From Bacteroidota bacterium (GTDB taxonomy: Bacteria > Bacteroidota > Ignavibacteria > Ignavibacteriales > Ignavibacteriaceae): DNA of 8,420 bases. The position numbers and the translations under genes are program-made. The notes under the pieces are model-generated. The model ran no database searches. It was not told where the DNA came from and was given only the letters and a program-made list of their open reading frames with translations. This document shows, one piece after another, positions 1 through 5,871 of the stretch (positions are counted from its first letter, which is position 1; every line of letters starts with the position of its first letter). The stretch lies in assembly GCA_021793635.1 (NCBI GenBank), contig JAJYSI010000123.1, forward strand, positions 1-8,420. The letters are read 5' to 3'.

Positions 1-998
1 ATTGAAGGCGAAGGTAATTTAATAAAATTTAAACTCTGTCTAAGCCAATTCCAGAAGTGCCCTCCTTTGGGTAGAAGTTCAACGAGGTTATAATCTAATC
101 CGAGGACATATCTTCTTTGCGATAACTGATCCGGAGGTCCATTTGGGTCGGCTTTTACATCAATTGCATTTGCACCATAACCAACAGCAATATTTAACCA
201 TGGGACCCAATATTTCTTCCATGACTCCGGTAAAATATTGTATACATTGACCGACCACCAAAATGTCGAGCTGTTATAATCATCAATAAAAGTTCTTGGG
301 CGGTTTATTATTGGCTCACCTGTCCACTCCGAAGGAATATATTGCCATTTAGGCGTGATGTTTTGCAGGGCTGGTACGTAATGCTGTGATAAAAAGAATA
401 GGGGACCAATTGCATCAAAGTACCAATCAGATGGGCTAAATCCCCAAGTCTTTGCAAAACCATCCTCCGTTTCTACATAAGTTTGGTAAAGCAGTCCGAA
501 ACCGGCACCGTATAGCGTGGCTGCATTCCACGAAAATCCGCTAGCCATCAATCCTTCACTCATAATATACGAAGCCATATATCCTCCATAAGAATGTCCG
601 GCTTTGTCTACCTGCAGGGCGGAAACCCAATCCTCCTCAAAATGAAATTTACCTCTCTGCCCGCTCCACCATGCGTTTGTTTGGTGTATATGAAGAAAAA
701 CTATTGCTCCGATAAATACTCCGCCTACTATAGATGCATTAGTGGGATTTATTTCTGTCTTCATCAAAGGCAGTGAACCGTCCAAAGTGTAACGAGGTTC
801 TCCAGCATAAGTAAATTGAGATAATGGGACAAATTCTCCCGGAGTTTTTGATGAATCATCAGTAACTAATACTGAATTTCTTCCTGTTTGATTTATCCTG
901 CTTATTTGGGCAAGAGAAGTTCGAACAAGAAAAATTGAGAAAATGAGAACTAATAAGATTTTATTTGTTTGATTAAATGAAGTAATAATATATTTCAA
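1..998 (-). CDS. DUF2279-type exported protein, 3' end outside window (partial)
   Basis: This reading frame is open from a TTG at 998 to the window edge, giving 332 visible codons. The N-terminus is a signal peptide: a charged start, a hydrophobic core (about residues 14-25) and a signal-peptidase I site SLA|Q at 28-31. There is no lipobox cysteine. The core (about 85-200) carries DK-x2-H (D131, K132, H135), then E176-x2-D179-G180 and GFSPSD (186-191). That motif order is what I know from the DUF2279/YfiM-like family and, loosely, from VanZ-like proteins. After about residue 250 the sequence becomes strand-rich and aromatic (for example NIAVGYGANA). The function is unknown. It is presumably periplasmic or outer-membrane associated. 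An in-frame TGA lies just upstream and there is no ATG, so a TTG start is forced. The gene follows the barrel gene by 48 bp and is probably co-transcribed with it. The family call is from recognised motifs, not a search. Confidence 0.75.
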   Translation of the reverse strand, partial: MKYIITSFNQTNKILLVLIFSIFLVRTSLAQISRINQTGRNSVLVTDDSSKTPGEFVPLSQFTYAGEPRYTLDGSLPLMKTEINPTNASIVGGVFIGAIVFLHIHQTNAWWSGQRGKFHFEEDWVSALQVDKAGHSYGGYMASYIMSEGLMASGFSWNAATLYGAGFGLLYQTYVETEDGFAKTWGFSPSDWYFDAIGPLFFLSQHYVPALQNITPKWQYIPSEWTGEPIINRPRTFIDDYNSSTFWWSVNVYNILPESWKKYWVPWLNIAVGYGANAIDVKADPNGPPDQLSQRRYVLGLDYNLVELLPKGGHFWNWLRQSLNFIKLPSPS

Positions 999-1006
999 TT
1001 TCAATA

Positions 1007-1011
1007 TCCTT
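1007..1011 (-). promoter_or_regulatory. Ribosome binding site AAGGA that decides the TTG start
   Basis: On the minus strand AAGGA is followed by 8 nt and then TTG at 998. A second in-frame TTG at 1004 lies only 2 nt from the AAGGA, too close for normal initiation. This supports 998 as the start of the DUF2279-type gene. The neighbouring barrel gene has a similar site (AAAAGGA) 5 nt before its ATG. Confidence 0.55.
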
Positions 1012-1046
1012 ATAAAATTCCAAATGTGATTTTTATAATCTCAAGA

Positions 1047-1634
1047 CTAATAACTTCCAAACTTAAATGTAAGTACGCCTGTTAATCCCTCAAGATTTTT
1101 ATCAGTTAATCCGTAATAGCTTTGAAAGCTTGAAACAAGCCGGTAACTTGCGCCGGCATCTATATGCAGCCACTTCAAAATATTTACTTCAAGGTTAAGC
1201 TGTGGTTCCCATACCAACAAATTTTGACTAAAATAACTACTGTGAGGTTTACTTTTATCCGGAACGGAATAAGTTACTCCTGCGCCTGCACAAAGCATAT
1301 CAACAGAGGCGTGAACTTTTTCTTCAGAAAAGAAAATATATTCAAACTCTAGTCCTCCGCAATTAAAACCAAGCTGAAGTTTTTCACCGCTTATCGGGTC
1401 ATAAAGATTCAAATTAATTGTGTTCGTTAGAGCGTAAATGCCGCCGCCTAAAACAAATTGATGATCAATAACCCAGCCGAATCTTCCGCCGGTTATTAAA
1501 GCATTTTGACCCAGTATTCTCGTCACCTTTAATTCCGGTGCGCCAAATGCACCGTAGTAATTGTCCTGCGCCTTAATAGTTTGAAAATAAATCAAAGCAA
1601 TAGCTATTGTCATCGTAGACATGATTTTATTCAT
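1047..1634 (-). CDS. Small putative outer-membrane beta-barrel protein
   Basis: This is a 195-residue protein. It has an N-terminal signal peptide (hydrophobic 6-18, cleavage likely IKA|Q at 20-23). The mature part is made of alternating hydrophobic/polar stretches rich in Gly and aromatic residues (GGRFGWVIDHQFVLGGGIYAL at 49-69, LEFEYIFF at 95-102, LHIDAGASYRLV at 156-167). It ends in a strand LTFKFGSY, as expected of an 8- to 10-strand outer-membrane barrel. I do not recognise a named family, although GG-x-GW-(I/V)-I-(D/N)-H segments recur in uncharacterised barrels of Bacteroidota and Ignavibacteriota. The ATG at 1634 is preceded by AAAAGGA (1640-1646) with a 5-nt spacer. A second Met at codon 5 is less well placed. 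Two cysteines (C92, C115) remain in the mature chain. It is the first gene of an apparent two-gene unit with the DUF2279-type gene. The function is unknown. Confidence 0.75.
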   Translation of the reverse strand: MNKIMSTMTIAIALIYFQTIKAQDNYYGAFGAPELKVTRILGQNALITGGRFGWVIDHQFVLGGGIYALTNTINLNLYDPISGEKLQLGFNCGGLEFEYIFFSEEKVHASVDMLCAGAGVTYSVPDKSKPHSSYFSQNLLVWEPQLNLEVNILKWLHIDAGASYRLVSSFQSYYGLTDKNLEGLTGVLTFKFGSY

Positions 1635-1875
1635 TAATATCCTTTTAACTATTTATGAATTTACTTTAGTAATCGATTGTTTACATCAAGAATAGAAAAA
1701 ATCCTTACGATTTTTTCAGCGAAACAAACGTCGAAATTTAACATCATTATTGCTAAAAAAATTAGTCAATCTTTCCTCACTTGCAAAAATTAAACGGTTA
1801 ATCATTGCTTCCAAGAATCTCAGTAACCTTTTTCTAAGTTCCAAAGTCTAATTAGGTAATATAAAGGAGTTAGTT
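1635..1875. promoter_or_regulatory. Divergent intergenic region
   Basis: This 241-bp AT-rich spacer separates the minus-strand barrel gene from the plus-strand lipoprotein gene, so it must hold both promoters. I could not place convincing -35/-10 boxes or a Bacteroidota-type TTTG/TAnnTTTG promoter. A short palindrome AATCGATT (1671-1678) lies 37 bp before the barrel start and could be an operator, but that is speculative. The plus-strand gene has an AAAGGAG ribosome binding site at 1863-1869, 6 nt before its ATG. I see no small gene or RNA here. Confidence 0.4.
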
Positions 1876-2817
1876 ATGTCAACATTAAATTTAACAAAAC
1901 CAGGATTTCTTTTCGCCGTTTTCTTTATTGCACTTTCTTTCAATCTTTCCGCATGTAATTATTCAGATGAATTGGGCGGGGGTAATCTTAAGGTTCTTCA
2001 AGAAAAGACTTTCGATACAACTCCCGGAAAAGATTTTGTTCTCAAAGCAAGTTCCGGGGATGTTATTATTACTACTTCCGATTCTCCACAGGTTTATATC
2101 AAAATCCTCGGTAATGAACGCGCCGCTAAAGTTATGGAATTTAATTTTGAACCCTCCGGCAGTGGCGTAATAGTTACTGCTGAAAAAAAAGACAGATTTA
2201 ACATCTTTAACTGGACTAATAATGAGAAGCTTAGGTTTGAAGTTAAGCTTCCGTCAAATTATAATGCGAATATTTCAAGCAGCGGAGGCGATATTACACT
2301 AAGCAATCTAAACGGGGAGGTCTCTCTCCATTCTTCCGGCGGTGATATTTTAATAAATAATACACAAAGTAGTTTGAACGCTACTACATCCGGCGGCGAT
2401 ATTAAATGTGAAAATAATATCGGTCCTATGAAACTTCAAACCTCAGGAGGGGATGTAACCTGCCTTGGCTTCAACGGCAATCTAAATGCCTCAACTTCCG
2501 GCGGAGATATCTCTCTTAACGGAAAGGATTCACAAATTAAAGCACATACTTCGGGAGGCAGAATAGAACTTACTTATTCCGGTGAAAACAAAGGAATCGA
2601 TTTATCTTCCTCGGGTGGGAGTATTAAACTAAGTTTGCCTGATAATTTTAATGCAAACGCAGAATTGTATACTACAGGAGGCAGTGTAAAATGCGCTTTT
2701 GGAGGTAACAACGCTAAAACAATTTCAGAGTCAAAATTTATTGCCGACATTAACAATGGCGGCAATCAGCTCCTTGTTAAAACTTCCGGTGGTGATATAG
2801 ACGTAACAAAACAGTAA
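1876..2817 (+). CDS. DUF4097-type SGGD-repeat lipoprotein (putative adhesin family)
   Basis: This is a 313-residue protein. It has a lipoprotein signal: a hydrophobic segment at 10-23 and lipobox LSAC with Cys27 as the likely lipidated residue. A non-repetitive N-terminal part (about 40-130) precedes a solenoid of S-G-G-(D/R/S)-(I/V) repeats. The SGG starts at residues 136, 154, 172, 190, 208 and 226, exactly 18 apart, then 246, 267 (TGG) and 304. This is the pattern of the DUF4097 'putative adhesin' family, predicted to fold as a beta-helix-like stack with the SGGD turns aligned. Its biochemical role is unknown, and the adhesin label is only a family name. Lipidation implies inner- or outer-leaflet anchoring with the repeats in the periplasm or at the surface. 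The ATG is set by a strong AAAGGAG 6 nt upstream. It ends in tandem TAA TAA stops inside a hairpin. It is monocistronic and convergent with uvrA. Confidence 0.85.
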   Translation: MSTLNLTKPGFLFAVFFIALSFNLSACNYSDELGGGNLKVLQEKTFDTTPGKDFVLKASSGDVIITTSDSPQVYIKILGNERAAKVMEFNFEPSGSGVIVTAEKKDRFNIFNWTNNEKLRFEVKLPSNYNANISSSGGDITLSNLNGEVSLHSSGGDILINNTQSSLNATTSGGDIKCENNIGPMKLQTSGGDVTCLGFNGNLNASTSGGDISLNGKDSQIKAHTSGGRIELTYSGENKGIDLSSSGGSIKLSLPDNFNANAELYTTGGSVKCAFGGNNAKTISESKFIADINNGGNQLLVKTSGGDIDVTKQ

Positions 2818-2839
2818 TAAATCTGGCAGATTATTACTG
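2812..2839 (-). terminator. Hairpin terminator between convergent lipoprotein and uvrA genes
   Basis: A perfect 9-bp inverted repeat, CAGTAATAA (2812-2820) and TTATTACTG (2831-2839), encloses a 10-nt loop. An alternative fold with one bulged A adds an inner ATCT/AGAT stem and a 3-nt loop. On the minus strand the hairpin is followed by TTTTGTT, as expected of an intrinsic terminator for uvrA, whose stop lies 56 bp upstream. On the plus strand there is no T-run after it, so any effect on the lipoprotein transcript would come from RNA structure only. The left arm includes both TAA stop codons of the lipoprotein. The stem is AT-rich and therefore only moderately stable. Confidence 0.55.
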
Positions 2840-2840
2840 G

Positions 2841-2867
2841 ATGCATTAAATGTGCGGGATAATGCGT
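2841..2867. terminator. Second, weaker hairpin in the convergent gap
   Basis: ATGCATTA (2841-2848) can pair with TAATGCGT (2860-2867), including one G-U pair, around an 11-nt loop. It directly follows the 2812-2839 hairpin. No clean T-run adjoins it, though TTTTT occurs about 20 nt further on the plus strand (2889-2893). It could help end the plus-strand transcript or be chance. Confidence 0.2.
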
Positions 2868-2895
2868 TAGCAATGTTATTGATTTATGTTTTTAC

Positions 2896-3339
2896 CTACA
2901 ATTCTTTGCTTAGATATTTCCCCGTCCATGAATTTTGGTTCATCGCTATTTCTTCCGGCGTTCCTAAGGCTACTATTTCTCCTCCCTTTTCTCCTGCTTC
3001 GGGACCCAGATCAATTATATAATCCGCACATTTTATTATTTCCATGTTGTGCTCGATTATTACAACGGAATTATTTCTTTCAATAAGAAGATTAAAGCAG
3101 TTGAGCAGCTTTGAAATATCATCAAAGTGAAGCCCGGTCGTTGGTTCGTCAAAAATAAAAAGAGTATGTGTTCTTTCTCTTTGCGATGTTAAGTGCGATG
3201 CTAATTTTATTCTTTGTGCTTCGCCTCCGGATAGCGTGTTTGAAGGTTGACCGAGTTTCAAATATCCGAGTCCCACTTGTGAAAGCAACTCAATGTATCG
3301 AACTATTTTATCGTTGCCATTGAAAAAATCTACCGCCTC
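2896..3339 (-). pseudogene. uvrA: uvrA, C-terminal part separated by a frameshift
   Basis: This frame encodes the last ~147 residues of UvrA. From 3339 it reads E-A-V-D-F-F, directly continuing the DVLNMTV sequence that ends the upstream fragment. It carries the second ABC signature LSGGEAQR, Walker B LFIFDEP and switch histidine IIEHN, then ends TGKYLSKEL with a TAG at 2896. These elements complete the C-terminal ATPase domain (NBD2) of the UvrA DNA-damage sensor. There is no ATG. The only plausible start is a TTG at 3288 with no ribosome binding site, so independent translation is unlikely. If the missing base is restored, the whole protein would be about 922 residues, close to the usual ~940 of UvrA. 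The sequence shows no internal decay, which points to a recent mutation or a sequence error and not to an old pseudogene. Confidence 0.85.
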
Positions 3340-3344
3340 ATAAC
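3330..3344 (-). other. Frameshift junction in uvrA (apparent one-base deletion)
   Basis: Reading the minus strand, codons ATG ACC GTT (3350-3342) are followed by ATG AGG CGG TAG and stop at 3330. Shifting the frame after GTT so that GAG GCG GTA GAT begins at 3339 restores perfect UvrA sequence (MTV-x-EAVDFF). Only AT remains of the codon between GTT and GAG, so one base is missing, for example G of an original GAT. The spot is not a homopolymer, and no slippery heptamer (X XXY YYZ) is present. Confidence 0.8.
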
Positions 3345-5663
3345 GGTCATATTTAATACATCAACAAGGTTTTTCCCGCGATAAGTTATTTCTCTAATTT
3401 CCTTTTTGAAACGCGTTCCTCCGCAGTCTTCGCATTCCAGATAAATATCGGCGAGGAATTGCATTTCTACTTTTATAAAACCGTCCCCCTGGCAAGTTTC
3501 GCATCGTCCGCCCGGAACGTTGAAGGAAAAAAATCCCGGCTTATACCCTCGCGCTTTTGCTTGATGTGTTGATGCAAATAGCTCTCTGATATGTTCAAAA
3601 GCTTTTATGTAGCTTATAGGATTTGAACGCGGTGTTTTCCCAATTGGCGATTGATCAACGATTTCAATTTCATCAATAAATTCGCCCCCTTTAATATCTG
3701 AATACTTTCCTATTTTTGGCGGGTTCATTCCTAAATATTTTGCTAAGCCCCCGTATAGAACGTCATGAATTAATGTGCTCTTGCCGGAACCGCTTACGCC
3801 GGTAATTACCACTAATTTATTAAGGGGAATTTCTACGTCGATATTCTTTAAATTGTTTTCCTTTGCTCCTTTAATTGAAATCGTTCTGGTTTCTTCCGTA
3901 TTCCTTTTTTGAGGCACTGGAATTTTCAATTCGCCCGACAAATATTTCCCGGTAAGAGAATTCTTATTATGCAATATTTCTTCATAAGTACCCATAGCAA
4001 TTATTTCACCGCCGCCTGCTCCTGCCTTTGGACCCATATCGACAATTAGATCAGCTTGCCTGATCATGTCGGCGTCATGCTCTACAACAATTACTGAATT
4101 CCCGATGTCACGAAGGTTTTTTAGGATATCGATCAATTTATTGTTATCTCGCGGATGCAGCCCGATGCTTGGTTCATCAAGCACGTATAAAGTTCCGACA
4201 AGCGATGAGCCGAGCGAAGTAGCTAAATTAATCCTTTGCGTTTCCCCACCGGATAACGTGTTGCTTAATCTTTCCAATGTTAAATAACCTATCCCCACGT
4301 TGTTCAAAAAAGTAAGTCGCTTAATTATTTCTTTTAAAATTCTTTCACCGACGTGCATATCATATTCCGAAAGCTTCAGCTCAGTAAAAAAAAGAAGCGA
4401 TTGCTCAATAGGCATTTTTACAACATCGTAAATCGATAAGCCATTAACTTTTACTTGCAGCGATTCGCGCCTTAATCGCGACCCCTTGCACGCCGCGCAT
4501 ATGGTGTACCCGCGGTAACGACTTAGCAAAACCCGGATGTGCATTTTGTATGTCTTGGTTTCGAGCTTTTCAAAAAATTTGTCTATACCGGTGTAATCGC
4601 CGAATCCTTTTTGAATTGATGAAACTTGTTCCTGCGATAAATTTTTGAACGGAGTATTTAGAGGAATATTAAATTGCTTTGCGTTCTGTACAAGGTCTCT
4701 TAAATGCGTGCTGTATTTTGCCGAACGGAAAACAGCAATTGCTCCTTCGGTGATAGATAAATTTGGATTAGGGACTACAAGATTCATATCCACACCGATT
4801 GTTCTGCTAAAGCCCTGACATACCGGGCACGCACCAAAAGGATTGTTAAAGGAAAAAAATCTTGGCTCTGGCTCTTCGTACCTTATTCCGCAGCATTCGT
4901 AAAATTTATTAAATTCCTTTTCCTCACCGGTATCTGCGTTAATTAAGATTAATCTATTCTCGCCCTCTTTAAAGGTTACTTCAATTGCGTCCGATAGCCT
5001 CTCTCTCACTTTCCCTTTTTGAATTTTAAATCTCTCAATTACAACGCTAACTTTGTCTTTCTTTCGGGGAAGGGAATATTCCTCGTTCAAATCATAAGTA
5101 TTTTGCCTAAAATATATTCTAAAAAAGCCTCTCTTTTTAAGTAGATCAATTTCTTCTTTGATGGTATGCCCTGTGTGCAGATGAAGAGGGAAAGCAAGAT
5201 AAAATTTTGAATCTTCCGGCTGTGCTTCAAGCCAATCGGATACTGTTCCTGTTGTAGCTTTATTTACTTCCTTGTCGCACTGAAAGCAAATAGTCTTCCC
5301 GATTCGTGCAAATAGCAATCTTAAATAATCATATACTTCTGTGGTTGTACCGACAGTTGACCGCGTGTTCTTTGAACCGGTCTTCTGCTCGATAGCAACT
5401 GCCGGGCTTATTCCCTGTATTAAATCAACATCTGGTTTATTCATCCTTTCAAGGAATTGACGCGCATAAGCCGAAAGGCTTTCTACATAACGACGCTGTC
5501 CCTCAGCATAGATCGTATCGAACACCAAAGAAGATTTCCCGCTCCCGCTAACCCCGGTGAACACTACAATTTTATTCCTCGGTAACTCAAGACTAAGGTT
5601 TTTTAGATTGTGTTCGCGAGCGCCCTTTATAATTATCTTTTTGTCTTTTTTGATTTCATTCAT
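3330..5663 (-). CDS. uvrA: UvrA excinuclease ABC subunit A, N-terminal 84% (frameshifted)
   Basis: UvrA is the ATP-dependent DNA-damage recognition subunit of nucleotide excision repair. It loads UvrB at lesions. Visible elements in order: Walker A1 GVSGSGKS (37-44), a CxxC at 127-130, the zinc module around C279/C282, CxxC 389-392, signature LSGGETQR (470-477), Walker B1 VLDEPSIGLHP (494-504), H529, Walker A2 (622-629), and the C-terminal zinc finger C721/C724/C744/C747 that contacts DNA. The frame reads true to residue 774, then three foreign residues (MRR) and TAG. The fragment has Walker A2 but lacks signature 2 and Walker B2, so neither composite ATP site would be complete. An in-frame TAA lies 21 nt upstream of the ATG, so the start is fixed. 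No clear ribosome binding site precedes it, unlike its neighbours. It sits downstream of the mla operon on the same strand, 208 bp away. No SOS box was recognised. Confidence 0.93.
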   Translation of the reverse strand: MNEIKKDKKIIIKGAREHNLKNLSLELPRNKIVVFTGVSGSGKSSLVFDTIYAEGQRRYVESLSAYARQFLERMNKPDVDLIQGISPAVAIEQKTGSKNTRSTVGTTTEVYDYLRLLFARIGKTICFQCDKEVNKATTGTVSDWLEAQPEDSKFYLAFPLHLHTGHTIKEEIDLLKKRGFFRIYFRQNTYDLNEEYSLPRKKDKVSVVIERFKIQKGKVRERLSDAIEVTFKEGENRLILINADTGEEKEFNKFYECCGIRYEEPEPRFFSFNNPFGACPVCQGFSRTIGVDMNLVVPNPNLSITEGAIAVFRSAKYSTHLRDLVQNAKQFNIPLNTPFKNLSQEQVSSIQKGFGDYTGIDKFFEKLETKTYKMHIRVLLSRYRGYTICAACKGSRLRRESLQVKVNGLSIYDVVKMPIEQSLLFFTELKLSEYDMHVGERILKEIIKRLTFLNNVGIGYLTLERLSNTLSGGETQRINLATSLGSSLVGTLYVLDEPSIGLHPRDNNKLIDILKNLRDIGNSVIVVEHDADMIRQADLIVDMGPKAGAGGGEIIAMGTYEEILHNKNSLTGKYLSGELKIPVPQKRNTEETRTISIKGAKENNLKNIDVEIPLNKLVVITGVSGSGKSTLIHDVLYGGLAKYLGMNPPKIGKYSDIKGGEFIDEIEIVDQSPIGKTPRSNPISYIKAFEHIRELFASTHQAKARGYKPGFFSFNVPGGRCETCQGDGFIKVEMQFLADIYLECEDCGGTRFKKEIREITYRGKNLVDVLNMTVMRR

Positions 5664-5800
5664 AATAATTTGGAAGAAAAGTTAATCCAATAACGCTATG
5701 TTACGTTTCTCAATGTTAAATTACGATGCAGCGGAATGATAAATGGTGCAAAAATAGAATATTAGAATTTTTATCTTTAAGATTAATCACACTAACGATA

Positions 5801-5860
5801 TTTGTCATTTCGAATCCGGCCCTGCCTGCCGAAACTGTTCCACAACTCCAAAATGTCAAT
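5801..5860. repeat. GC-rich intergenic element, possible dispersed repeat
   Basis: In the 208-bp gap between mlaD and uvrA (5664-5871) the base composition changes sharply. Positions 5811-5831 hold 16 G/C in 21 bases amid strongly AT-rich flanks. The element begins TTTGTCATTTCGAATCCGG and can form small hairpins (CGGC 5817-5820 with GCCG 5828-5831, or TTTCG 5808-5812 with CGAAA 5830-5834). I recall GTCATTTCGA-type intergenic repeats in Bacteroidota-related genomes, but only one copy is present here, so repeat status is inference. The rest of the gap, which must hold any uvrA promoter, shows no box I can defend. Confidence 0.3.
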
Positions 5861-5871
5861 AAAAGAAAATC

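Noticed and set aside
594..776. Plus-strand open frame of 60 codons
   Set aside because: It lies antisense to the conserved core of the DUF2279-type gene, has no ribosome binding site, and encodes nothing recognisable.
2281..2600. Regular 54-bp spaced GGCGG-like motifs that could suggest a tandem DNA repeat or CRISPR-like array
   Set aside because: The period is a multiple of three inside a good coding frame, the DNA units differ in codon choice, and no conserved direct repeat of CRISPR length exists. It is protein repetition.
2886..3086. Plus-strand open frame of 66 codons
   Set aside because: It is antisense to the uvrA C-terminal part, and its composition reflects the complementary strand of a real gene.
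3330..3350. Programmed -1 ribosomal frameshifting in uvrA
   Set aside because: A -1 shift after GTT would give MTVYEAVDFF and restore UvrA, but there is no slippery heptamer. UvrA is also not known to use recoding. A simple one-base deletion or sequence error is more economical.
5664..5871. SOS/LexA box upstream of uvrA
   Set aside because: I found no inverted-repeat operator resembling known LexA boxes, and the LexA box of this lineage is not certain enough to call a weak match.
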